Positions 1-6,456 are shown, numbered from the stretch's first letter. The stretch is DNA of 7,697 bases from Gammaproteobacteria bacterium (GCA_029881015.1 JAOUNK010000153.1:1-7697), one strand, 5' to 3'. Notes: generated from the letters alone by a model not told the origin. Program-made: numbers and translations.

Positions 1-202
1 GGTGATCTAGAGCCACTCTCGCCATGACGGACGGGGAGCGTCCCTCGAGGTCTTCGTAGGGTACGTTGGCAAAGTACTGACGCAGGTAACGGGCGACATC
101 AGACTTTTTCTTAAGCGAAGGAGTAGTGGCACGCGATGCAAGGATAGCGTCAATAATCTGCTGCCGCGCGTCCCCGCTGCGTCGATTGGTTTGTTTAGTC
201 AC
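1..202 (-). CDS. Probable NAD-specific glutamate dehydrogenase (large type), N-terminal fragment
   Basis: Only the first 67 codons are present; the gene continues off the left edge. The protein starts VTKQTNRRSGDARQQIIDAI and contains a stretch around residues 38-67 (RYLRQYFANVPYEDLEGRSP, then SVMARVALDH) that resembles the N-terminal region of the large (about 1600-residue, 180 kDa class) NAD-dependent glutamate dehydrogenases, where an acidic 'PEDLxGRxPxDL' segment is typical. Those enzymes oxidise glutamate to 2-oxoglutarate and ammonia in the cytosol. I chose the GTG at 202 because an in-frame TGA lies 16 codons upstream, no ATG lies between, and AAGG sits 8 bases before it. The gene follows the MarR gene on the same strand after 95 bases, and a possible separate promoter lies in that gap. 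The catalytic domain is outside the window, so the family call rests on one short motif region. Reading the gene further left would settle it. Confidence 0.68.
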   Translation of the reverse strand, partial: MTKQTNRRSGDARQQIIDAILASRATTPSLKKKSDVARYLRQYFANVPYEDLEGRSPSVMARVALDH

Positions 203-242
203 TGCGAGTGCCTTGGTGGGTTCGGGAGTCCCTGGGGCCGCA

Positions 243-273
243 ATTTTAGCTCACATCAGACAATGGAATACAA
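243..273 (-). promoter_or_regulatory. Candidate promoter for the glutamate dehydrogenase gene
   Basis: On the minus strand, TAAAAT (248 to 243) matches the sigma-70 -10 consensus at five of six positions. TTGTAT (273 to 268) could serve as a poor -35 element, but the spacer is 19 bases, longer than the usual 17. Transcription would begin near 236 and give a leader of about 34 bases. If real, the dehydrogenase would not depend wholly on readthrough from zapE-marR. I saw no strong palindromic MarR operator overlapping it. Confidence 0.28.
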
Positions 274-297
274 CGTTTAAAGTACGTATACCGGTGT

Positions 298-747
298 TTA
301 TGGCGCCCCGATCAAACGCGCTCGTGCGAGCAGGCGTTCCATGATGTTATTGAGCTGGTCGAGTTCCTCCTGCGAGAGGCCTTCGAGGAGGTCGCGTTCG
401 AATCCCAGTGCGAGATCCGCTATTTCGTCATGCAGCTTCTTGCCGTCGTCCGACAGGTTCAGGATGGAGCGACGCTTGTCGGCATCGGCAAATTCCCGGT
501 CGATACGACCGTTCTTGATGAGCTTGGTGACGGCCCGGCTGACGGCGACCTTGTCCATCAGGGTGCGCTCGGCGACTTCGACCGCCGACAGGCCCGGAAA
601 ACGACCGAGCACGGCTATCACGCGCCATTCGGGGATCGACACGTTGAAACGCTTGTCGTAGGCGCGGGCGACCGTGGTGCTGACCGTGTTTGACAAGACA
701 GCGAGCCGGTACGGCATGAAATTCTCGAGCTTAAGATCGGTACTCAT
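298..747 (-). CDS. MarR-family winged helix-turn-helix transcriptional regulator
   Basis: A 149-residue cytosolic DNA-binding protein of normal MarR length. N-terminal dimerisation helices span roughly residues 8-35 and the winged helix-turn-helix roughly 38-105. The recognition-helix region is around residues 62-82 (TLMDKVAVSRAVTKLIKNG), followed by the characteristic wing DADKRRSILNLSDDG (88-102) with its Asp-x-Arg-Arg-type signature. C-terminal helices (about 105-145) complete the dimer interface. MarR proteins usually bind palindromic operators as dimers and release them on binding small ligands. The ligand cannot be predicted here. The start ATG has only a weak GGCGG-type ribosome binding site, which fits translation coupled to the preceding zapE gene, whose stop is 15 bases upstream. 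Downstream on the same strand is the probable glutamate dehydrogenase, a possible but unproven target. Confidence 0.93.
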   Translation of the reverse strand: MSTDLKLENFMPYRLAVLSNTVSTTVARAYDKRFNVSIPEWRVIAVLGRFPGLSAVEVAERTLMDKVAVSRAVTKLIKNGRIDREFADADKRRSILNLSDDGKKLHDEIADLALGFERDLLEGLSQEELDQLNNIMERLLARARLIGAP

Positions 748-762
748 AGTGCCGCCAATTTA

Positions 763-1851
763 TCACGCAAGGTGAGGCAGCGCGAGATACTCGGTCGACT
801 GCATCTCGATCAGGCGGCTCGTGGTGCGTTCGAACTCGAAAGACAGCCGCGAGCCCGTATACAGGTTGTGGACGTCGACGTCCGCTGACAGGATCAGCTT
901 CACACGACGGTCATAAAACTCGTCAACGAGTGAAATGAAGCGCCGCGCCTGGTCGTCGTGCGATGCATCGAACTGCGGCACGCCCGAGATGATGACGGAC
1001 GGATACCAGCGAGCGATCTCGATGTAGTCGGCCTGGCTGCGCGGGCCGTCACAAATATCGTCGAAACGAAACCAGGCAACGCCCTTGGCGCGGCATCGTG
1101 CACGAACGTCGCGACCGTTGATATCGAGGTCGATTTCGGTTTCGACCTGTGCCGATGCGGTTTCATCGAAAAAGTAGTTCAGTTTCTCGGCCGCGTTCTC
1201 GTCGTCCGGCGAGAGATAGGTACCTGCCTTCTGCAGAATACGCAGGCGGTAGTCTGTCCCGCCGTCCATGTTGACCACATCGGTGTGTTCTTTCAGGAGC
1301 GCGATCGCGGGCAGAAAGCGCTGCCGCTGCAGTCCGTCCTGGTAGAGGTCGTCCGGTCTGGAGTTGGAGGTTGTCACCAGCGTGACGCCGCGGCTGAACA
1401 GTCCTTGCAGAAGTTTGCCGAGAATCATCGCGTCGCCGATATCGCTGACAAAGAATTCGTCGAAGCAAAGGACTCGTGTGTCGCGGGCGATACTGGCGGC
1501 CACCTTGTCGAGCGGGTTCTCGACGAAGCTGAGCGTCTTCATGCGCGCATGGACATCATGCATCATGCGGTGGAAGTGCACGCGCCGCTTCTGCTCGATG
1601 GGCAGGTTTTCGAAGAAGATGTCCATGAGAAATGTCTTGCCGCGGCCGACACCACCCCAGATGTAAAGGCCGCGCACGGTTTCGCGCGGATCGCTGCGGA
1701 AGAACATGGTGCGCAATCCGCCCCTGCGTGGCGGCTGCGCGAGCAGTCTGGCCTGAAGATCTTCGAAGCGGCTGATGACATCGAGTTGCGCGGCGTCTTC
1801 AACATGCCCCTCGCGGTGCAGGCTTTCGTCGTATGCTTCGCGTATGTTCAA
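763..1851 (-). CDS. zapE: Cell division protein ZapE (AFG1-family P-loop ATPase)
   Basis: The 362-residue product matches the ZapE/AFG1 (LACE1) ATPase family along its whole length. In E. coli ZapE (375 residues) associates with the FtsZ ring during constriction; the mitochondrial relatives act in protein quality control. Visible motifs are Walker A GGVGRGKT (66-73), the family-typical HFHRMMHDVH (92-101), Walker B VLCFDEFFVSD (127-137), the sensor-like TTSN (160-163), GLQRQRFLPAI (173-183), YRLR (201-204), RRFISLVDEFYDRRVKL (303-319) and a C-terminal LSFEFERTTSRLIEMQS (336-352) close to E. coli. I prefer the TTG at 1851, with GAGGG four bases upstream, because the protein then begins about where E. 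coli ZapE does and 93 bases remain for divergent promoters. An in-frame ATG at 1923 would add 24 residues that look unlike the family and would leave only 21 bases before ETF-QO. It probably forms an operon with the MarR gene 15 bases downstream. Confidence 0.95.
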   Translation of the reverse strand: MNIREAYDESLHREGHVEDAAQLDVISRFEDLQARLLAQPPRRGGLRTMFFRSDPRETVRGLYIWGGVGRGKTFLMDIFFENLPIEQKRRVHFHRMMHDVHARMKTLSFVENPLDKVAASIARDTRVLCFDEFFVSDIGDAMILGKLLQGLFSRGVTLVTTSNSRPDDLYQDGLQRQRFLPAIALLKEHTDVVNMDGGTDYRLRILQKAGTYLSPDDENAAEKLNYFFDETASAQVETEIDLDINGRDVRARCRAKGVAWFRFDDICDGPRSQADYIEIARWYPSVIISGVPQFDASHDDQARRFISLVDEFYDRRVKLILSADVDVHNLYTGSRLSFEFERTTSRLIEMQSTEYLALPHLA

Positions 1852-1928
1852 TCTACCCTCATAGCTGTATTTGCAGCGCACTTGCAGCAGCGCTAGATTA
1901 CATGGCTGTCTCAGCGGGTCCAACCAGA

Positions 1929-1935
1929 GAAGGTG
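1929..1935 (+). promoter_or_regulatory. Ribosome binding site that fixes the ETF-QO start at 1945
   Basis: GAAGGTG, complementary to the 3' end of 16S rRNA, lies nine bases before the ATG at 1945. A GTG at 1933 is in frame but lies inside this site and has no ribosome binding site of its own, so the ATG is the better start. The protein then begins MSEAIERESMEFDVVIVGGG, in register with known ETF-QO proteins. Confidence 0.6.
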
Positions 1936-1944
1936 TCACCGGAT

Positions 1945-3594
1945 ATGTCAGAAGCAATTGAACGCGAGTCGATGGAATTTGACGTAGTGATTGTCGGCGG
2001 CGGCCCCGCCGGGCTGGCGGCGGCGATCCGCCTGATGCAGCTCGACGACACGCTTGCGGTGGTCGTGGTGGAGAAGGGGTCGGAAATTGGCGCGCATGTT
2101 CTGTCCGGCAACGTCTTTGAACCGACCGGGCTCGATGAGCTGATACCTGACTGGCAGGAGAAAGGCGCGCCGGTGAAGACCGCGTGTGTCGGTGATCGTG
2201 TGCATTACCTGACCAGCGAGACCGGAGCGGCCCCGGTACCCGGCCTGTTCCTGCCGCGCCCCATGCACAATCATGGCAACTACATCATCAGCCTGGGTGC
2301 ATTGTGCCAATGGCTCGGCGAGCAGGCCGAGGGCCTGGGCGTCAATGTGTTTCCCGGATTCGCGGCGTCCGAGGTGCTCTACGACACCGATGGACGCGTG
2401 ACCGGCGTGGCGACGAGCGATATGGGCGTCGGCAAGGATGGAGCGAAGAAGAGCGCCTACACGCCGGGTTACGAGCTGCGCGGCAAGTACACGATTTTTG
2501 CAGAAGGCGTGCGTGGCAATCTCAGCGAAGAGGTCATGCAACGTTTCAACCTGCGTGAGAATGCCGACCCACAGCACTATGGCATCGGCATCAAGGAGGT
2601 CTGGGAGGTGGAACCGGAGCGGCATGAAGAAGGTCTGGTGGTACACACGACCGGCTGGCCGCTGGACAAGCACACGGAAGGTGGAGGTTTTCTCTACCAC
2701 GCCGCCAACAACAAGGTCTATCTCGGACTGATCATTGCGCTGAATTACAGGAATCCGCACCTGTCGACGTTTGACGAATTCCAGCGCTGGAAGACGCACC
2801 CGAAGATTCGCTGTTACCTCGACGGTGGCAAACGCATCGCGTACGGCGCACGCGCGGTCAACAAGGGCGGCCTGCAGTCGTTGCCGAAACTGGTCTTCCC
2901 GGGCGGCATGCTGGTTGGCTGTGGCGCGGGCTTCCTGAACGGCGTCAAGATCAAGGGTGCGCACACGGCCATCAAGACGGGCATGCTCGCAGCAGAGAGT
3001 ATTCAGAAGGCGCTGGCCGCGGGCGACCAGGGCCAGTCGGAACTCGATGATTTCGAGACCAGTGTGAAAGCTTCATGGGTTTACAAGGAATTGCACCGCG
3101 GTCGTAACTTCGGTCCCGGCCTGCACAAGTTGGGCATGTTCTTCGGCGCCGTTTTTGCGTTTATTGACCAGAACATCTTCTTCGGTAAATTGCCCTTTAC
3201 GTGGCGCAACCGGGAGCCTGACCACGAGTCGCTGCAGAAAGCGTCCGAGGCGAAGGTCATCGAGTATCCGAAGCCCGATGGTGTGCTCACCTTCGACAAG
3301 ATGTCATCGGTATTCCTGTCCAACACCAATCACGAGGAAGACCAACCCTGCCATCTGAAGCTCAGGGACGCGTCGATCCCGATCGCTTTTAACCTGCCTG
3401 AGTACGGCGAACCGGCGCAGCGCTATTGCCCGGCCGGTGTCTACGAAATCGTGGAAGAGGGCGGCGCGAAGACCTTCCGGATCAGCCCGGCGAACTGCGT
3501 GCACTGCAAGACCTGTGACATAAAGGACCCGAAGCAGAATATCGTCTGGACCGTTCCTGAGGGCGGCGGCGGCCCCAACTACGCCAACATGTAA
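1945..3594 (+). CDS. Electron-transfer flavoprotein:ubiquinone oxidoreductase (ETF-QO)
   Basis: A 549-residue membrane-associated iron-sulfur flavoprotein that takes electrons from reduced ETF, itself fed by acyl-CoA and related dehydrogenases, and passes them to ubiquinone. The N terminus carries the FAD-binding Rossmann motif VIVGGGPAGLAAA (15-27), followed by the conserved GAHVLSGNVFEP (49-60) and LPRPMHNHGNYIISLG (103-118). AEGVRG (186-191) and the second FAD-contact region GCGAGFLNGVKIKGAHTAIK (325-344) are also visible. The C-terminal ferredoxin-like domain has four cysteines for one 4Fe-4S cluster: C495 (YCPAGVYE) and C518, C521, C524 (NCVHCKTCDIKDP). Length and domain order are normal and no key residue is missing. 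The gene is divergent from zapE and converges on the short-chain dehydrogenase gene, with stop codons 17 bases apart. ETF genes are not adjacent in this window. A related bacterial role is amino-acid and choline-type catabolism feeding the same ETF pool. Confidence 0.97.
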   Translation: MSEAIERESMEFDVVIVGGGPAGLAAAIRLMQLDDTLAVVVVEKGSEIGAHVLSGNVFEPTGLDELIPDWQEKGAPVKTACVGDRVHYLTSETGAAPVPGLFLPRPMHNHGNYIISLGALCQWLGEQAEGLGVNVFPGFAASEVLYDTDGRVTGVATSDMGVGKDGAKKSAYTPGYELRGKYTIFAEGVRGNLSEEVMQRFNLRENADPQHYGIGIKEVWEVEPERHEEGLVVHTTGWPLDKHTEGGGFLYHAANNKVYLGLIIALNYRNPHLSTFDEFQRWKTHPKIRCYLDGGKRIAYGARAVNKGGLQSLPKLVFPGGMLVGCGAGFLNGVKIKGAHTAIKTGMLAAESIQKALAAGDQGQSELDDFETSVKASWVYKELHRGRNFGPGLHKLGMFFGAVFAFIDQNIFFGKLPFTWRNREPDHESLQKASEAKVIEYPKPDGVLTFDKMSSVFLSNTNHEEDQPCHLKLRDASIPIAFNLPEYGEPAQRYCPAGVYEIVEEGGAKTFRISPANCVHCKTCDIKDPKQNIVWTVPEGGGGPNYANM

Positions 3595-3610
3595 TTAGGT
3601 ACCTAATTAC
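3591..3610. repeat. Perfect 20-bp palindrome between convergent stop codons
   Basis: The 20 bases from 3591 to 3610 read identically on both strands: GTAATTA, then GGTACC, then TAATTAC. It begins one base before the ETF-QO stop codon and ends one base before the stop codon of the convergent dehydrogenase gene. As RNA it could fold into an AT-rich stem of eight pairs with a GUAC loop on either strand. It lacks a GC-rich stem and a proper U tract, so it would be a weak terminator. It might instead be a protein-binding site. Its role is unknown. Confidence 0.8.
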
Positions 3611-3611
3611 G

Positions 3612-4379
3612 TTATTTCGCTTGCATGCGGATGGCGCCGTCGCAGCGGATCGTCTCGCTGTTGACGTAAGTGGTCTCATAGATGAACTGGACCGTATTCG
3701 CGTACTCCTCGGGTTTGCCGAGGCGCTTCGGGAAAGGTACTTGTGTGGCCAGCGAATCCTGAACCTCCTGCGCCATGCCCGCCATCATCGGTGTCAGCAT
3801 GATACCCGGGGCAATCGTGTTGACTCGAATGCCGAAATTGGCGAACTCACGGGCCAGCGGCAACATCATGGCGTGCACGCCGCCCTTGGAGGCGGAATAG
3901 GCCGCCTGGCCAATCTGCCCTTCGAACGCCGCAATCGATGCCGTGCTGATGATGACGCCGCGTTCGCCCTCAGCGTCAGGCTCGTTCTCGTTCATGATGG
4001 CGGCCGCTTCCTTGGTCACATTGAAGGTGCCGACAAGGTTAATCTGAATAACCCGGTTGAACATCTCTGTCGGCCACGTTCCGTCACGGCCTAGAGCGCG
4101 ACCCGCGGTCGCCACTCCGGCGCAGTTAATGGCCAGCGTTATGCCGCCCATGGCGGCTTTCGCCTTCTGCATAGCCGCTTTGACCGAGTTTTCACTGGCC
4201 ACGTCCGTATTGACGTATAACGCACGCTCGCCGAGTCTTGCGGCGCTTTGTTCGCCGAGTTCGTCGTTGATATCGAGCAAGACAACCTGGCCGCCCGCGT
4301 CGACAATGCGTTGCGCGCTGGCGAAGCCGAGTCCCGAGGCGCCGCCGGTAACGACAGCCTTAGCTTCTGACAGTTTCAT
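3612..4379 (-). CDS. Short-chain dehydrogenase, 3-hydroxyacyl-CoA dehydrogenase type II (HSD17B10-like)
   Basis: A 255-residue cytosolic NAD-dependent short-chain dehydrogenase. It has the cofactor glycine motif TGGASGLG (11-18), D36 after the second strand (VLLDIND), which favours NAD over NADP, and NCAG at 85-88. The catalytic tetrad is N114, S148, Y161 and K165 (YSASK 161-165), with PG at 191-192. The segments GVIISTASIAAFEGQIGQAAYSASK and VPFPKRLGKPEEYA and the C-terminal CDGAIRMQ closely follow human HSD17B10, the type II 3-hydroxyacyl-CoA / 2-methyl-3-hydroxybutyryl-CoA dehydrogenase. The likely reaction is oxidation of 3-hydroxyacyl-CoA to 3-ketoacyl-CoA in fatty-acid or isoleucine breakdown. 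The start ATG is preceded by an AGGGGGA ribosome binding site with a seven-base spacer. That site overlaps the stop of the upstream thiolase gene, with a 12-base gap, so the two are almost certainly co-transcribed and the thiolase would use this enzyme's product. Substrate chain length cannot be read from the sequence. Confidence 0.93.
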   Translation of the reverse strand: MKLSEAKAVVTGGASGLGFASAQRIVDAGGQVVLLDINDELGEQSAARLGERALYVNTDVASENSVKAAMQKAKAAMGGITLAINCAGVATAGRALGRDGTWPTEMFNRVIQINLVGTFNVTKEAAAIMNENEPDAEGERGVIISTASIAAFEGQIGQAAYSASKGGVHAMMLPLAREFANFGIRVNTIAPGIMLTPMMAGMAQEVQDSLATQVPFPKRLGKPEEYANTVQFIYETTYVNSETIRCDGAIRMQAK

Positions 4380-4391
4380 TGGACTTTCCCC

Positions 4392-5573
4392 CTACAGGAT
4401 TTCGTAAGCTACTGCGGTTGCTTCGCCACCGCCGATGCATTGCGTCGCGATGCCGCGCGTCAGTCCACGGGCAGCGAGTTCGTGCAGCAGTGTGACGGAA
4501 ATACGGCAGCCGGTTGCCCCAATCGGGTGACCGAGAGCGCAAGCACCGCCGTTGACGTTGACCTTGTCATGACCGATGCCGACGTCCTTCATGGCGGCCA
4601 TCGTAACGACGGCGAAGGCCTCGTTGATTTCATAGAGATCGATATCGTCGGCCGCCCAACCCTGGGCGTCGAGCAGTTTCTGCAACGCGTACACCGGGGC
4701 TGTGGTAAACCACGCCGGTTCCTGCGCATGCGCTGAATGCGCAACGATCCTTGCAATAGGCGTCAGGCCGCGTTTCTCGGCCTCTGTAGCCGTCATCATC
4801 AGGACTGCGGCCGCGCCATCTGAAATTGACGAAGACGTTGCCGCCGTCACGGTACCGTCTTTCGCGAAGGCCGGGCGCAGAGTGGGGATCTTCTCGATAC
4901 TGACCGCACCGGGTGTTTCATCGGTGTCTACGACGGTCTCGCCCCGCCGCGACCTGATCGTGACCGGCGCAATCTCGCCCGCAAACGACCCGTCAGCGAC
5001 AGCGCGTTTAGCACGCGTGGCCGACTCAGCGGCGAAGGCATCCATCTCCTCACGTGAAAAGCCGTACTTGTCGGCGGTCACCTGGGCGAAGTGCCCCATC
5101 ATCTGGCCCTCGAACGGGTCCTGTAGTCCGTCGTAGAACATGTGGTCGAGGACTTCCTGGTGCCCCATGCGATAACCGTCACGAGCCTTGGGCAGCAGGT
5201 AGGGAGCGTTGCTCATTGACTCGAGGCCGCCGGCGATCACGATACCGGCGCTGCCGGCCTTGATCATGTCGTGGCCCATGATGATCGACTCCATACCGGA
5301 GCCGCACATCTTGTTCACGGTGACACAGGGAACGCCGTTCGGCACGCCGGCGGCAAGCGCAGCCTGTCGTGCCGGCGCCTGGCCGAGACCCGCCGGCAGC
5401 ACGCAACCCATGATGACCCGATCGATATCCGCAGCGTCGACGCCGCTCCCGGCAAGCGCGCCCCGGATTGCCGCGGCCCCAAGCTCGGTCGCGCTGGCTC
5501 CACGCAATACGCCCTGGAATGCGCCAATTGGTGTGCGCTGCGCCGCCACAAGGACGACTGTGTCGGTATTCAT
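4392..5573 (-). CDS. Thiolase: acetyl-CoA C-acyltransferase / acetyl-CoA acetyltransferase
   Basis: A 393-residue thiolase of normal length, which cleaves 3-ketoacyl-CoA with CoA to acetyl-CoA and a shortened acyl-CoA, or the reverse. The family start VVLVAAQRTPIGAFQG is present. The nucleophile is C90 in VNKMCGSGM (86-94), NEAF is at 317-320, H349 is in GGACALGHPIGATG (342-355), and the second active-site cysteine C379 is in QCIGGGEATA (378-387). In the CoA-binding loop it reads AATSSSISDG (244-253), with Thr246 where many relatives have Asn. I chose the ATG at 5573 because TGGAG lies nine bases upstream and the protein then begins as the family does; an in-frame ATG at 5630 would add 19 atypical residues. 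The dehydrogenase gene starts 12 bases after its stop. That pairing suggests beta-oxidation or 2-methylacetoacetyl-CoA cleavage in isoleucine degradation, but acetoacetyl-CoA (biosynthetic) thiolase activity cannot be excluded. Confidence 0.95.
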   Translation of the reverse strand: MNTDTVVLVAAQRTPIGAFQGVLRGASATELGAAAIRGALAGSGVDAADIDRVIMGCVLPAGLGQAPARQAALAAGVPNGVPCVTVNKMCGSGMESIIMGHDMIKAGSAGIVIAGGLESMSNAPYLLPKARDGYRMGHQEVLDHMFYDGLQDPFEGQMMGHFAQVTADKYGFSREEMDAFAAESATRAKRAVADGSFAGEIAPVTIRSRRGETVVDTDETPGAVSIEKIPTLRPAFAKDGTVTAATSSSISDGAAAVLMMTATEAEKRGLTPIARIVAHSAHAQEPAWFTTAPVYALQKLLDAQGWAADDIDLYEINEAFAVVTMAAMKDVGIGHDKVNVNGGACALGHPIGATGCRISVTLLHELAARGLTRGIATQCIGGGEATAVAYEIL

Positions 5574-5582
5574 ATTCTGCTG

Positions 5583-5601
5583 CTCCAGAGTTTTCTGTGG
5601 A
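5583..5601 (-). promoter_or_regulatory. Thiolase ribosome binding site partly inside a short inverted repeat
   Basis: On the minus strand GGAG (5586 to 5583) lies nine bases before the thiolase ATG at 5573. An imperfect inverted repeat, UCCACAG-AAAA-CUCUGGA (5601 to 5584), has six pairs and one C-C mismatch around an AAAA loop, and its 3' arm takes in three of the four bases of the GGAG. The ribosome binding site itself is well supported. Any effect of the hairpin on translation is conjecture. Confidence 0.4.
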
Positions 5602-5660
5602 TATTCCGCTCGGCGGTTACTGTCCTGCATATGGCGTGACAGCGCAATACTACAAATATG

Positions 5661-6416
5661 CTAGCCGGCGGCGGCAGGTTCGGCGTCGTCGTCCAGCAGG
5701 TCCGGCTCACCGAGCACCGCCAGGATGCGTTGCCGGGCCGTCTCCGCGAGTCCGCGACTGGTCGCATACTCGGGATCGCCCGGGGCGATCGCCGGCAGGA
5801 TGTCGATGGTCAGTGTACCCGGGCGCGGCAGGACGCCACCGGCGGGCAGCATGTGGCGCGACCCGCCTATCGAGATCGGCACGACGGGCATGTCACCCTT
5901 GATTGCCGCGACAAAAGCTCCGGGCCGGAAACGGCCGACACCGGGCTCTTTAAGAAATGTACCTTCCGGGAAGAAGCCGAGCGATTCACCGCCGAGTGCC
6001 GCCTTCACGATTTGGCGTGCGTCGCGCGTACTGCCCTTGACGTCGGTGCGTTCGACAAACTTCGAGCCAGAGCGGCGGAGGAGGAAATGCGCCGGGGCAA
6101 AGTTCCGCATTTCGCCTTTGATCACAAAATTAAATCGCCAGGGAAGGTATCCTTTGAGCAAGGGACCGTCGAGGTAGCTCGCATGATTGGCCACAACCAC
6201 GCAATTGTCGGTCGGCAGGTTGTCCATGCCGCGGACCTGCACATCGATTCGGGGCAGGACGAAAACCATCCTGGAGGCCCAGGTCACGAGTTTCTGGCGT
6301 CTCGTCGCCGACGGTACGACAAGCACGACGACCAGCGAGAACAGGACGGCGAGGCCGAATGACAGCCAGGCGAAGAGGCCCCAGGCCGTTTCCTTGGTAC
6401 GTGTGACCCAGTTCAC
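5661..6416 (-). CDS. Lysophospholipid / 1-acyl-glycerol-3-phosphate acyltransferase (PlsC family)
   Basis: A 251-residue membrane-anchored acyltransferase. A hydrophobic segment at about residues 12-35 should anchor it in the inner membrane. Acyltransferase motif I is NHASYLD (77-83) with H78 and D83 of the HX4D pair, motif II is near GSKFVERTD (117-125), motif III is FFPEGTF (148-154), and motif IV is around VVPISIGG (178-185). Such enzymes transfer an acyl group to lysophosphatidic acid or a related lysolipid. The exact acceptor cannot be told, and dedicated lipid-modifying relatives share these motifs. The C terminus ends in an acidic, alanine-rich tail (DDDAEPAAAG). The start is a GTG: an in-frame TGA lies eight codons upstream, no ATG is available before residue 50, and a strong GAGGAAGG lies 12 bases before it, slightly far. 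It is divergent from xerD and lies 87 bases upstream of the thiolase gene on the same strand, so readthrough into thiolase is possible. Confidence 0.92.
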   Translation of the reverse strand: MNWVTRTKETAWGLFAWLSFGLAVLFSLVVVLVVPSATRRQKLVTWASRMVFVLPRIDVQVRGMDNLPTDNCVVVANHASYLDGPLLKGYLPWRFNFVIKGEMRNFAPAHFLLRRSGSKFVERTDVKGSTRDARQIVKAALGGESLGFFPEGTFLKEPGVGRFRPGAFVAAIKGDMPVVPISIGGSRHMLPAGGVLPRPGTLTIDILPAIAPGDPEYATSRGLAETARQRILAVLGEPDLLDDDAEPAAAG

Positions 6417-6440
6417 CTTATGTAAATGCCTTCCTCAATA

Positions 6441-6456
6441 TGTGACAGCGGTCACG
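6441..6456. promoter_or_regulatory. CRP/Clp-like palindrome upstream of the acyltransferase gene
   Basis: TGTGACAGCGGTCACG matches the CRP consensus TGTGA-N6-TCACA at nine of the ten specified positions. It sits four bases upstream of the acyltransferase ribosome binding site (6429-6436) and 24 bases from the GTG start. Such a position would overlap the leader or transcription start and suggests repression rather than activation of that gene. I could not place a convincing promoter for the acyltransferase, so the geometry is uncertain. A site this good could occur by chance in a window of this size. Confidence 0.35.

Noticed and set aside
268..297. Short palindromic words (TACGTA, GTATAC, ACCGGT) between the MarR and glutamate dehydrogenase genes as a MarR operator
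   Set aside because: They are overlapping six-base palindromes that do not assemble into one longer inverted repeat of the 16-20 base kind expected for a MarR dimer.
958..1896. A 312-codon open frame on the plus strand
   Set aside because: It lies wholly antisense to zapE, whose motifs are clear, and its translation shows no recognisable domain. It is a by-product of codon bias in a GC-rich gene.
1866..1905. Repeated TTGCAG motifs and a TAGATT hexamer as an ETF-QO promoter
   Set aside because: TTGCAG matches the -35 consensus at only three of six positions and TAGATT matches the -10 at four of six. The spacing of 17 is right, but the match is too weak to annotate. A minus-strand TTGGAC/TAATCT pair for zapE is equally weak.
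1948..2964. A 338-codon open frame on the minus strand
   Set aside because: It is antisense to the well-supported ETF-QO gene, and its low-complexity Arg/Ala-rich translation looks like a shadow frame.
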